DNA of 64,000 nt from Nitratireductor luteus (lineage in GTDB: Bacteria; Pseudomonadota; Alphaproteobacteria; Rhizobiales; Rhizobiaceae). Made by a program: the position numbers and the translations under genes. The notes under the pieces are model-generated. The model did not search any database. It saw only the letters and a program-made list of their open reading frames with translations, and had not been told where the DNA came from. Positions 56,470 to 64,000 of the stretch are shown here, in pieces; the first letter of the stretch is position 1; the number at the start of each line of letters is the position of its first letter. The stretch lies in contig NZ_JAOANW010000005.1 of assembly GCF_026162365.1 (NCBI RefSeq), positions 248,001 through 312,000 on the forward strand, read 5' to 3'.

Positions 56470-57063
56470 CTGGCGGCGGCCATCGGCATTCCCATAAAGC
56501 CACCCGCCCCCGTGGACGGAAAACGCCCCCCGTTCCGGCCAAGCTCTTGTCCCGACACGCCTTTTCAATTTTCCTCGCGAAGACTTATCCCCACTCTCCC
56601 GGCCGCCCTTATCATCCTCCCCATCGCCCTCGCGGGAACCGGGTCCGGACCGGGGATCAGGGAGGGCGGCGGCAGCCTCCCCTTCCGGGTCGGTACCGGA
56701 GGCATGTGAGGGCCTGCAGCAGGCCGGAGTCCTGTGTCCTGAGCTTGTCGAAGGACGCAGGGCGCGGAGAAGCCGCGGGAGGTTCGGTCCAGGCGTCTCA
56801 GTGACGAGCCTGGGCGCCCCAAAAGGGCAATGGGAACCTTCCTTGACCGGTCACGCAGGACAGCGGCCGGCGGGGCGCGTTGATCGCGCCACATAAACTA
56901 CACAGAGAGGCACGGACAACGCGCCCCGCTTCCCACCCCTGTCGAAGGGATCAATGGCCAGACGCGAAAGCGGGCGTGGCGGCGATGAAGCGCGCGCCCG
57001 CATGGCCCCTCGGCGGCATCGGCCCGATTTCAACCAAACCAGCTTCAACCAAAGGAGAACGAG

Positions 57064-57459
57064 ATGGACAAGATCGACCCGCGGCTGCGCGAAATGGTGA
57101 AAAGGCTCGGGGAGGCGCTCGAGACCGAGCCATCGCCCGTGAAGTCGCCGGACGACCTGTTCGCGCCGCCGCCATGGCCGCGCGCGCAGATGAATGTGAT
57201 GTTCCGCCTGCTTGCCGGCGACATGGACCTGCCGTCGCGCTGCCCCGACCGGCGTTGCCGGCGCAGCGGCCATTGCCGCGGCGGGCTCGGCGGCGATTGC
57301 GAGGCCTGCGTGCCCCTATGGAGCGCGGCCGAACTCGCCCGCCTTGAGGCCGCCTGGCTCGCCCTCGCGCTGGCCTGGAGCTGCGAGACGGAGCGCCATC
57401 ACGTGCTGGCGGCGATGCTCGGCTATGGAGACCGGCCCGCCGGCGCCTCGTGGCAATGA
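57064..57459 (+). CDS. Cys-rich hypothetical protein
   Basis: A 131-residue soluble protein with AAAGGAG before the ATG. It has a cluster C60-x4-C65-x5-C71-x7-C79-x2-C82 (CPDRRC, HCRGGLGGDCEAC) that may bind zinc or an iron-sulfur centre. The rest is helical: LREMVKRLGEALE at the N-terminus and LAALRLEAAWLALALAW-like helices after the cluster. No family recognised. Confidence 0.7.
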   Translation: MDKIDPRLREMVKRLGEALETEPSPVKSPDDLFAPPPWPRAQMNVMFRLLAGDMDLPSRCPDRRCRRSGHCRGGLGGDCEACVPLWSAAELARLEAAWLALALAWSCETERHHVLAAMLGYGDRPAGASWQ

Positions 57460-57635
57460 TCAATCCCTTCCCCCTCTGCCCGCCAGGCAAAGGGGGAAGG
57501 GCGCGCCGCGAAATGCGACTGTCCTGTCAGTCCCGCCTTGTCATGCCCCATATCGGATTCCTCCATGTCGGATTTCCCCATGTCGGATTCCGGCGTTCTC
57601 CTTCGTCCTGGAGGAGCAACCGAAAGGAGTTTCCC

Positions 57636-57989
57636 ATGTCCTATGTCGATGGTTTCATTCTCGCCGTGCCGAAGGAGAAGATCGAAGACTACAAGGCGAT
57701 GGCCCGCCTTGCGGGGGCCGTGTGGAAGGAACACGGCGCGCTGGCCACCGTCGAGGCGGTCGGCGACGACGTGCCCTATGGCGAGGTCACCTCGTTTCCG
57801 CGCGCCGTCCAGGCGAAGGACGACGAGGTCGTCATCTTCTCGTGGATCGTCTACGCATCCCGCGAGGCGCGCGATGCGATCAACAAGAAGGTCATGGCCG
57901 ATCCCCGCCTGCAGGGCGACGGGTGGAAGGATGTGTTCGACGGCAAGCGGATGATCTTTGGCGGGTTCACCCCGTTCATGGAGCTTTGA
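57636..57989 (+). CDS. DUF1428 family protein
   Basis: A 117-residue protein like E. coli YbaA: MSYVDGFILAVPKEKIEDYKAMARLAGAVWKEHGALATVEAVGDDVPYGEVTSFPRAVQAKDDEVVIFSWIVYASREARDAINKKVMADPRL, then GKRMIFGGFTPFMEL. The family has a ferredoxin-like dimeric fold. Function unknown. AAAGGAG is well placed before the ATG. Confidence 0.9.
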   Translation: MSYVDGFILAVPKEKIEDYKAMARLAGAVWKEHGALATVEAVGDDVPYGEVTSFPRAVQAKDDEVVIFSWIVYASREARDAINKKVMADPRLQGDGWKDVFDGKRMIFGGFTPFMEL

Positions 57990-58061
57990 GGGGAGTTTCG
58001 GATAGTCGCGTTCGACGCTCGGCCCTGGCGGTCGGGCCGATGCGGCAACGCTCTGCTGCCG

Positions 58062-58307
58062 TCAGGCCGTGCCGTCGAGACCCGCCTGGACAAGGCCGAG
58101 CGGCGTGCGCCGGCCGGCCGCCCAGGAGCGCATCATGCGGCTTGCCACGCGCTCGCGGCCGACCATGTCGGTGCGCTCGATGCCAAGCTCGTCGCATACC
58201 GCGTCGACGGCTCCGGCGATGGCGGCAATGTCGCGCGCATTGTAGACGCCGTTCTCCATGCGCATGACATTGTTGCTCTTGTTCTTCCCTGTTCCGGACT
58301 CGATCAT
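58062..58307 (-). CDS. small conserved hypothetical protein
   Basis: An 81-residue protein, ATG 58307 with AAGGAGG 6 nt upstream: YNARDIAAIAGAVDAVCDELGIERTDMVGRERVASRMMRSWAAGRRTPLGLVQAGLDG. Likely all-alpha and soluble. I know no family for it. It converges with the DUF1428 gene. Confidence 0.7.
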   Translation of the reverse strand: MIESGTGKNKSNNVMRMENGVYNARDIAAIAGAVDAVCDELGIERTDMVGRERVASRMMRSWAAGRRTPLGLVQAGLDGTA

Positions 58308-58533
58308 GTCCGGCCTCCTTCCTGGGACAACAGCCTTCATTACCCGAATGGCCTTCCCTCCAGCTCGCGACCTTGCTATTTTGCCATCGGATTGTGGCCG
58401 CCGAATGAAGCTTCGATTCGCAGCGAACCGCCGTCAAGAAGAATCTTGAGAAAAAATTTCTGGCGCCGTGAACCTTTCTCCCCGCCGGGCCGACAGACGG
58501 GCATCGAATGCCTGAAACCGAAGGAGAAAAGCC

Positions 58534-58851
58534 ATGAACTTCCAGCGCAAGATCGCCGTCGGCCTGCTGGCCGCAGCCATTGCCGCCGCCACGCTCGGCG
58601 GGGCGGTGCAGGAAAGCCGGGCGGGCGGCCTGTCGCCGGCGGAAGCCGCCGCCATCGCCGGTGTCGGCGGGCTCATCGTCGGCGGCCTGATCGTCGGCTC
58701 GGCCCAGCGCCATCACGGCCACCACCATGTCGGCGGCGGCTATGGCTGGGACGCCCATGTCGCCCGCTGCGCCGCCCGCTACCGGTCCTACGATCCCTAC
58801 AGCGACACCTATCTGGGCTACGACGGATACCGCCATTACTGCCGCCTGTAA
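58534..58851 (+). CDS. exported BA14K-like protein
   Basis: A 105-residue protein with signal peptide (to about residue 30), a Gly-rich hydrophobic segment (AAAIAGVGGLIVGGLIVGSA), a His-rich stretch (QRHHGHHHVGGG) and the short C-terminal domain HVARCAARYRSYDPYSDTYLGYDGYRHYC, the BA14K pattern. GAAGGAG precedes it. The His stretch might bind metal. A longer paralogue is at 44447. Confidence 0.85.
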   Translation: MNFQRKIAVGLLAAAIAAATLGGAVQESRAGGLSPAEAAAIAGVGGLIVGGLIVGSAQRHHGHHHVGGGYGWDAHVARCAARYRSYDPYSDTYLGYDGYRHYCRL

Positions 58852-58920
58852 CAAAAGGAGGTCCCGAACGCGCTGGCTGCGTCCTCGACCCGTCCTTTCC
58901 TCCCAACGCAGCCATCGCCT

Positions 58921-58947
58921 GCCGGCGCCCCTCGCGGGCGCCGGCTT
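58921..58947 (+). terminator. GC hairpin after the BA14K-like gene
   Basis: GCCGGCGCCC (58921-58930) and GGGCGCCGGC (58936-58945) form a perfect 10-bp stem, followed by TTCTG. Likely transcription end of the BA14K-like gene. Confidence 0.6.
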
Positions 58948-59077
58948 CTGTGCCGCCATTGACGCCGGCAGGCTTCATCGATACCGCCGCTTCTCAACAG
59001 GATCGGTCCGGCATAGAATTGCTGTCACAAATGCCGGATAAGCAATTGGCTGACTATGCTTGAGAGGATTCGCTAGG

Positions 59078-60298
59078 ATGAAGATTGCTGTACTGGGCGG
59101 TGACGGTTTCGTCGGCTGGCCGACTTCGCTGCATCTTTCGGCCGAAGGGCACGAGGTGCACATCGTCGATAATCTGTCGCGGCGGTGGATCGATACGGAG
59201 CTCGGCGTGCAATCGCTGACGCCGATGGATTCCATCCAGGAGCGCACCCGCATCTGGCACAAGGAAACCGGGCGGCGCATCCGTTTCCACCTCATCGACC
59301 TTGCCCGCGACTACGACGTCCTCAAGGCATGGCTCGCCGAGCACCGGCCGGACGCCATCGTCCATTTCGCCGAACAGCGCGCCGCGCCCTATTCGATGAA
59401 GAGCGACCGGCACAAGAACTACACCGTCAACAACAACGTCAACGCCACGCACAACCTGCTCAATGCGATGGTGGAGATCGGCCTCGACGCGCATCTGGTG
59501 CATCTGGGTACCATGGGCGTCTACGGCTATTCCTCGGTGGGCGCGGCCATTCCCGAGGGTTATCTGCCGGTGGGCGTGGAGACGCTGTCGGGCGAGACGG
59601 CGACCCAGGAGATCCTCTACCCGGCCAATCCGGGCTCCATCTACCACATGACCAAATGCCTGGATCAGCTCCTGTTCCAGTTCTATGCCAAGAATGACGG
59701 CCTGCGCATCACCGATCTGCATCAGGGCATTGTCTGGGGCACCCATACGCGGGAGACGCGGCTGCACGACCAGCTCATCAACCGTTTCGACTATGACGGC
59801 GACTATGGCACGGTGCTCAACCGCTTTCTCATCCAGGCGGCCATCGGCTACCCGCTCACCGTGCACGGGACCGGCGGGCAGACGCGCGCGTTCATCCATA
59901 TCCAGGATTCGGTGCGCTGCATCGAGCTGGCGCTGAAGACCGCGCCGCAGCGGGGCGACAAGGTCAAGATATTCAACCAGATGACCGAGACGCACCGGGT
60001 GCGCGACCTGGCCGAGCTGGTGGCGGGCATGACCGGCGGCCGGGTCGCCTATCTTCCCAATCCGCGCAAGGAAGCGGCGGAAAACGACCTCGTGGTCAGG
60101 AACGAGCAGTTCCTGGAACTCGGCCTCAACCCGACGACGTTGGCCGAGGGCCTGCTTGCCGAGGTGGTGGACGTTGCAAGGAAATATTCCTACCGCGTCG
60201 ACCGCAGCCGCATTCCTTCCGTCTCCGCCTGGACCAAGGACATTGCCTCCACCCTGGAACGCGATCCGGAAGGCAAGCGGCTGAAGAGCGTTTCCTGA
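59078..60298 (+). CDS. sqdB: UDP-sulfoquinovose synthase
   Basis: A 406-residue short-chain dehydrogenase-type enzyme that makes UDP-sulfoquinovose from UDP-glucose and sulfite, the first step of the sulfolipid SQDG. NAD-binding GGDGFVG at the N-terminus, LSRRWIDTELGVQSLTP, HFAEQRAAPYSMKS, LGTMGVYG and catalytic YHMTK agree closely with plant SQD1. Start 59078 (MKIAVLGGDG). First gene of an sqd cluster. SQDG substitutes for phospholipids when phosphate is scarce. Confidence 0.94.
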   Translation: MKIAVLGGDGFVGWPTSLHLSAEGHEVHIVDNLSRRWIDTELGVQSLTPMDSIQERTRIWHKETGRRIRFHLIDLARDYDVLKAWLAEHRPDAIVHFAEQRAAPYSMKSDRHKNYTVNNNVNATHNLLNAMVEIGLDAHLVHLGTMGVYGYSSVGAAIPEGYLPVGVETLSGETATQEILYPANPGSIYHMTKCLDQLLFQFYAKNDGLRITDLHQGIVWGTHTRETRLHDQLINRFDYDGDYGTVLNRFLIQAAIGYPLTVHGTGGQTRAFIHIQDSVRCIELALKTAPQRGDKVKIFNQMTETHRVRDLAELVAGMTGGRVAYLPNPRKEAAENDLVVRNEQFLELGLNPTTLAEGLLAEVVDVARKYSYRVDRSRIPSVSAWTKDIASTLERDPEGKRLKSVS

Positions 60299-60324
60299 CA
60301 GAGCGGAAAATGCCGTTCGGGAGG

Positions 60325-60384
60325 TTGACAGTTTCATCCTGACGGACTCAAACAGGAGCGCCGTCGGCCATCCGCTGACGGCGC
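60325..60384 (+). promoter_or_regulatory. possible promoter and hairpin before dctP
   Basis: TTGACA (60325-60330) lies 27 bp after sqdB, but its -10 (TCAAAC, 17 bp on) is poor. Further on GCGCCGTC (60358-60365) pairs with GACGGCGC (60377-60384). The hairpin is followed by GTTCC, not a T-run. Together these could give the TRAP genes their own start or differential expression from sqdB. Confidence 0.35.
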
Positions 60385-60406
60385 GTTCCATTTCCGGGAG
60401 GATTTC

Positions 60407-61390
60407 ATGTCATTCATGTCCAAGGCGCTGGCATTCGCCGGCGCAGCCGCCACCTCGACACTGGTCGCCGCCGCCGTGCAGGCAGCGGAACTCAAGGTCG
60501 GGTATTCGCTTTCCGAAACCTCCCATTACGGGGTTGCCGCCACGGTTTTCGGCGAGGAGCTGGAAAAGCGTACGGGCGGCAAATACACGATCGAGCAATA
60601 TCCGGCGAATGCGCTGGGCGGCGAGCGTGAGATGGTCGAAGGCGCGCAGATCGGCACGGTTGACGTGGTCATCACCTCCACCGGCCCGGTCGGCAATTTC
60701 GTGCCGGAAACGCTGATCACCGATATTCCGTTCCTGTTCAAGAACTACGAGCATGCACATGCCGTGCTCGATGGACCGATCGGCCAGGAAATCCTCGACA
60801 AGTTTCCCGAGCAGGGGCTGATCGCCCTGGCCTGGGGCGAGAACGGCTTCCGAAACCTCACCAATTCCAAGCGCGCCGTCAAAACGCCGGCCGACGCCGA
60901 AGGGCTGAAGATCCGCACCATGGAGAACCCGGTGCATATGGAAGCCTTCAGCGAGTTCGGCATCCTGCCCACGCCGATGGCGTTCCCCGAGCTTTTCACT
61001 GCGCTCCAGCAGGGGACCGTCGACGGCCAGGAAAACCCCATCGGCGTCATCCTGTCCGCGAAGTTCTCCGAAGTGCAGAAGCATATCTCGCTGACCAACC
61101 ACGTTTATTCGCCGGCGCTCATCATCCTTTCGCCCGTCGTGTGGGACGGTCTCAGCGATGACGAGAAGACGGCTTTCACGGAATCGGCCAAGATTGCCGC
61201 CGCCGCCATGCGCAAGAAGGTGCGCGAGGACGCCGACAACGGCGTGGCAGTGCTCAAGGAGCAGGGCATGGAAGTGGTCGAGGAAGTCGACCGCGCCGCA
61301 TTTGAAAAGGCGCTCGAGCCGCTGATGGCCAAGTATTCGGAGCGGTTCGGCAAGGACCGCCTCGACGCCATCATCAACCACGACTACTGA
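60407..61390 (+). CDS. dctP: TRAP transporter solute-binding protein DctP
   Basis: A 327-residue periplasmic binding protein with signal peptide (MSFMSKALAFAGAAATSTLVAAAVQA-AE). The substrate Arg is in LKIRTMENPVHMEAFSEFG, and the ligand-contact Asn in TALQQGTVDGQENPI; both are conserved in DctP-type proteins that bind carboxylates or sulfonates. GGGAGG precedes the start. The TRAP genes lie between sqdB and a SqdD-like gene. Confidence 0.93.
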   Translation: MSFMSKALAFAGAAATSTLVAAAVQAAELKVGYSLSETSHYGVAATVFGEELEKRTGGKYTIEQYPANALGGEREMVEGAQIGTVDVVITSTGPVGNFVPETLITDIPFLFKNYEHAHAVLDGPIGQEILDKFPEQGLIALAWGENGFRNLTNSKRAVKTPADAEGLKIRTMENPVHMEAFSEFGILPTPMAFPELFTALQQGTVDGQENPIGVILSAKFSEVQKHISLTNHVYSPALIILSPVVWDGLSDDEKTAFTESAKIAAAAMRKKVREDADNGVAVLKEQGMEVVEEVDRAAFEKALEPLMAKYSERFGKDRLDAIINHDY

Positions 61391-61452
61391 TCCCCTCGGG
61401 ATCCTAATCCGGCACCGGGCCCGCTGGGCTCGGCGCCGCCTGGAGGGTGCCG

Positions 61453-61983
61453 ATGGTTGGCGTATTGCGTTTCATGGACCGGCTGATCGTGAAGGCGTCG
61501 CTCGGGCTCGCCATGGCGCTTCTGGCGCTGATGTCCTGTGTCACATTCTATCAGGTCATCACCCGCTTCGTCCTGGAGCGGCCATCGCAGTGGTCCGAGG
61601 TGACGGCGCGTTCGTTGATGATCTGGATGGTCTATCTGGGCCTGGTCGCGGTGCTGCGACGAGGCGCGCTCATCTCCATCGATCTGGTGCTCGACATGGC
61701 GCCGGCCCTGCTGCGCAAGGCGCTGTCGCTGGCCATTGCGGCCATCACGCTTGCGGTTCTTTATGTGATGATCCGTTATGGCTGGCTGATGACCATGCGC
61801 ACCAGCTCACAGAGCCTGGCGGGGCTGACGGATCCCTTCACGGGAGCCCGGATTTCCATTGCGCTGGTTTATGCCGCCGTTCCCGTGGGCGCGGCGCTTT
61901 CCGTCGTTGCCGTGATCGCGCGGCTGGCTGAGGAGCTTGTCGGCAGCGCGCCCGAGGAAAGCAACATCGAGGTGGAAGTCTAG
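61453..61983 (+). CDS. dctQ: TRAP transporter small permease
   Basis: A 176-residue membrane protein with four helices, the DctQ fold: FYQVITRFVLERPSQWSEVTARSLMIWMVYLGLVAVLRRGALISIDLV is the family signature. ATG 61453 has GGAGG 6 nt upstream. It bridges DctP-bound substrate and DctM. The tail SAPEESNIEVEV is acidic. Followed 2 bp later by dctM. Confidence 0.92.
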   Translation: MVGVLRFMDRLIVKASLGLAMALLALMSCVTFYQVITRFVLERPSQWSEVTARSLMIWMVYLGLVAVLRRGALISIDLVLDMAPALLRKALSLAIAAITLAVLYVMIRYGWLMTMRTSSQSLAGLTDPFTGARISIALVYAAVPVGAALSVVAVIARLAEELVGSAPEESNIEVEV

Positions 61984-61985
61984 CC

Positions 61986-63260
61986 ATGTCGACATTCATG
62001 ATGTTCGCCATGGTGGCCTTGTTTGCGCTGGGGGTGCCAATCGCCATCGCCATTGCCGCTGCCTCCATGGGCGGTATCGCCTTTTTCACCCCGCTGCCGC
62101 TGCTGGTGGCTGCGCAGAAGCTGATGACCTCCATCGACTCCTTTCCGCTGATGGCCGTGCCCTTCTTCATCCTGGCGGGTAATCTGATGGAACAGGCAGG
62201 CATCTCGGCACGGCTCGTCGAGTTCGCCAAGACGCTCGTGGGGGGCGTGCAGGGCGGGCTCGCCTGCTCCTGCGTGCTCACCTGCATGATCTTCGCGTCG
62301 GTCTCCGGCTCGTCGGTGGCAACGACCTTCGCCATCGGCGCCATTCTCATCCCGGCGATGACCCGCCATGGCTATCCCACGAGCTTCGCCGCCGCGTTGC
62401 AGGCGACTTCCGCCGAACTGGGCGTGATCATACCGCCGTCGATCCCGCTGATCCTATACGGCGTCAGCGCCGAGGTTTCGATCGGTTCACTCTTCGTGGC
62501 CGGCATCGGTCCGGGCGTGCTGATTGCAGGCGCGCTGATGCTGTTCGTGTATCTTTACTGCCGGGCGAAGGGCTGGGGCGCGAACGACCATGTGGACCGC
62601 CTGAGTTTTTTGACGGCGCTGCGTCAGGCTTTTCTGGCGCTTCTCATGCCGGTGATCATCGTCGGCGGGATCTATCGCGGCATCTTCACCCCTACGGAGG
62701 CGTCAGTGGTCGCGGTGTTCTACGCGCTGCTGCTCGGCGTCTTCATCTACCGCACGATCGGCTGGAACGACCTGCTTCAGGTGCTGCACCGATCGGTCAT
62801 CTCGTCGACCATCATCATGTTCATTATCGCAGCCGCCGGCCTGTTCTCGTTTCTGGTGACCCGGGCAGGTGTACCGGCCGCGGTCGGCGAGTGGATCGCC
62901 GGCCACGTGGAAAGCAAGGTCGCCTTCCTGATCGCGGTCAATTTGTTCCTGTTCGCGGTGGGCATGTTCATCGAGACGTCGGCGGCGATCATCGTGTTGG
63001 CGCCCATATTGGCCCCGGTAGCCGCTCTGTTCGGGGTCGATCTTATTCATTTCGGGCTTATCATGGTGGTCAATCTGGCGCTCGGCATGATCACGCCGCC
63101 GCTGGGCGTCAATCTGTTCGCGGCCTGCCAGGTGGCCAATCTGCCGCTGCAAAAGGTGGTGCCCAAGCTCGTTCCTTTCGTTGCGGTATGTCTTGCCTGT
63201 CTGATGGTCATCACATATTTGCCGCAGATTTCCGTGGGTCTGCTTCCGTATCTGAATTAG
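61986..63260 (+). CDS. dctM: TRAP transporter large permease
   Basis: A 424-residue protein with about 12 helices that moves the substrate with Na+ in known TRAP systems. Signatures include IPPSIPLILYGVSAEVSIGSLFVAGIGPGVL, RGIFTPTEASVVAVFYALL and ITPPLGVNLFAACQVANLP. Its TAG stop falls in the first unit of a 16-bp tandem repeat. Confidence 0.94.
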   Translation: MSTFMMFAMVALFALGVPIAIAIAAASMGGIAFFTPLPLLVAAQKLMTSIDSFPLMAVPFFILAGNLMEQAGISARLVEFAKTLVGGVQGGLACSCVLTCMIFASVSGSSVATTFAIGAILIPAMTRHGYPTSFAAALQATSAELGVIIPPSIPLILYGVSAEVSIGSLFVAGIGPGVLIAGALMLFVYLYCRAKGWGANDHVDRLSFLTALRQAFLALLMPVIIVGGIYRGIFTPTEASVVAVFYALLLGVFIYRTIGWNDLLQVLHRSVISSTIIMFIIAAAGLFSFLVTRAGVPAAVGEWIAGHVESKVAFLIAVNLFLFAVGMFIETSAAIIVLAPILAPVAALFGVDLIHFGLIMVVNLALGMITPPLGVNLFAACQVANLPLQKVVPKLVPFVAVCLACLMVITYLPQISVGLLPYLN

Positions 63261-63293
63261 GCCCCATCTGAATTAGGCCCCATCTGAATTAGG
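63250..63293 (+). repeat. 16-bp tandem repeat at the dctM stop
   Basis: Two full units ATCTGAATTAGGCCCC (63250-63265, 63266-63281) and a shortened third, ATCTGAATTAGG (63282-63293). Each unit contains TAG; the first includes the real stop of dctM. The third unit ends in the AGGA that sits 9 nt before the next gene. Confidence 0.9.
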
Positions 63294-63303
63294 AACGCGC
63301 AGG

Positions 63304-64000
63304 ATGAGTTTACCCAACGCCTACGCCACCCTCGTCACCAACGCCGATTATGCCACGGGCGCGTTGGCGCTGGTGCGCTCGCTGCGGCTTTCAGGAACGG
63401 CGGCGGACATCGTCGTGATGCATACCGGCGGCGTGGCGGAAAGAGCGCTCGAACCCCTGGCAGCGCTCGGCGCACAACTGCGAAGGGCCGAACTTCTGCC
63501 TACCTCCAATGCGTTCAACGAGCGTCACCAGCGGGCGAAGCTGCACGCCGACGCGCCCTTCACCAAGGGCAACAAGCCGGCCTTCCACACGCCGCTGGAT
63601 AATTTCGCAAAGCTGCGCCTGTGGCAGATGACGGAATATGAGCGGGTGGTGTTCATCGATGCCGACGCCATCGTCATCCGCAATATCGACCGGCTGTTCA
63701 GCTATCCGGAATTCTCCGCCGCGCCCAATGTCTATGAGAGCCTTGCCGATTTCCACCGGCTCAATTCCGGCGTGTTCGTCGCAAGGCCATCGTCGGCCAC
63801 TTTCGAGGCGATGCTCGCCATGCTCGATGCGCCCGATGCCTATTGGCGGCGGACGGACCAGACATTCCTTCAGGCGTTCTTTCCTGCATGGCACGGCCTG
63901 CCGGTGTTTTTCAACATGCTGCAATATGTGTGGTTCAACCTGCCCGAGCTTTGGGATTGGAGGTCTGTGTCGGTGGTGCACTACCAGTACGAAAAGCCCT
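63304..64000 (+). CDS. sqdD: glycogenin-like glycosyltransferase, SqdD type (partial)
   Basis: First 232 codons of a GT8-type glycosyltransferase, cut by the right edge. It reads AYATLVTNADYATGALALVRSLR at the start and has the metal-binding DxD in FIDADAIVIRNIDRLF. Its resemblance to glycogenin is that reported for SqdD of Rhodobacter and Sinorhizobium, which helps sulfolipid synthesis after SqdB. I name it by that family and its neighbour sqdB; a plain GT8 enzyme is the alternative. Confidence 0.75.
   Translation, partial: MSLPNAYATLVTNADYATGALALVRSLRLSGTAADIVVMHTGGVAERALEPLAALGAQLRRAELLPTSNAFNERHQRAKLHADAPFTKGNKPAFHTPLDNFAKLRLWQMTEYERVVFIDADAIVIRNIDRLFSYPEFSAAPNVYESLADFHRLNSGVFVARPSSATFEAMLAMLDAPDAYWRRTDQTFLQAFFPAWHGLPVFFNMLQYVWFNLPELWDWRSVSVVHYQYEKP

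Larger units (their letters stand above)
56218..57063. other. 846-bp intergenic region with inverted REPs
   Basis: Besides the two palindromes (56328-56370, 56431-56469), it contains CCTGAGCTTGTCGAAGGA around 56738-56755, a short repeat I recognise from other alphaproteobacterial genomes. No convincing gene is present; several open frames of 80-110 codons on either strand are low-complexity shadows. Confidence 0.6.

Noticed and set aside
59054-60391. A 445-codon open frame on the minus strand
   Set aside because: Antisense to sqdB, which matches its family along the whole length.
63250-63293. Possible CRISPR-like repeats
   Set aside because: Units are contiguous, 16 bp long and without spacers; no cas genes nearby.

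Overview
The window is a chromosomal segment of an alphaproteobacterium, most likely of the Hyphomicrobiales (Rhizobiales), near the Phyllobacteriaceae/Mesorhizobium-Nitratireductor group. Supporting signs are the high G+C, the fbc/petABC cytochrome bc1 operon, a MarR/OmpR pair like PetP/PetR of Rhodobacter, two BA14K-like exported proteins, DUF1285, a UvrB with long extra ends, an SqdB sulfolipid gene, and rhizobial-type intergenic palindromes. I saw no rRNA, tRNA, CRISPR array or intact insertion sequence. Most of the window is housekeeping and regulatory. Accessory DNA is limited to one low-G+C helicase-nuclease gene and several small repeats.

Layout. 1-4777 (minus): moxR, DUF58 and DUF4159 genes, an envelope/stress operon cut by the left edge. 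4916-7458 (plus): DUF1285, a CoA-type Nudix hydrolase and CCA tRNA nucleotidyltransferase, all overlapping. 7508-9016: a small DUF1059 protein, a GcvA-like LysR regulator and a DUF1127-like ORF. 9019-12761 (minus): two overlapping ABC exporter half-transporters. 13392-17516: trmL, hemF, a LysE exporter and a MarR regulator diverging from a membrane protein. 17718-20442: petABC with a strong terminator, then apt and two overlapping MaoC-type dehydratases, a Prx5-type peroxiredoxin and a CorA-like transporter.

23988-26745 (minus): rplY, pth and ychF. A 264-bp nested palindromic element sits exactly at the pth stop codon and has separated ychF from its ancestral ribosome-binding site. 26972-38995: an HxlR/FMN-reductase pair, prs, a lipoprotein, a creatinase-fold protein without its metal ligands, pgeF, a MidA-type methyltransferase, lgt, ubiK, a YbjN-domain protein, csaA-type tRNA-binding protein, a Tat-exported class A beta-lactamase, tag, a YCII protein and a TetR regulator. 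39301-42101 (minus): marR, ompR and an EnvZ-like kinase gene, facing ilvE.

43352-50048: small exported and membrane proteins, an MBL hydrolase, two cold-shock proteins, a NIPSNAP protein, a methyltransferase/LysR pair, DUF2239 and a SixA-like phosphatase. 50150-56217: uvrB with a REP-like palindrome translated inside its C-terminal extension, then the AT-richer single-gene helicase-nuclease (53187-55781), then clpS. 57064-58851: small proteins. 59078-64000: sqdB, a complete TRAP transporter (dctPQM), and the start of a glycogenin-like glycosyltransferase of the SqdD type. The TRAP genes lie between two genes of sulfolipid synthesis.

The best candidates for something new are the helicase-nuclease, the ribosome-binding-site-supplying MITE, the TRAP cassette inside the sqd cluster, and the palindrome translated within uvrB.
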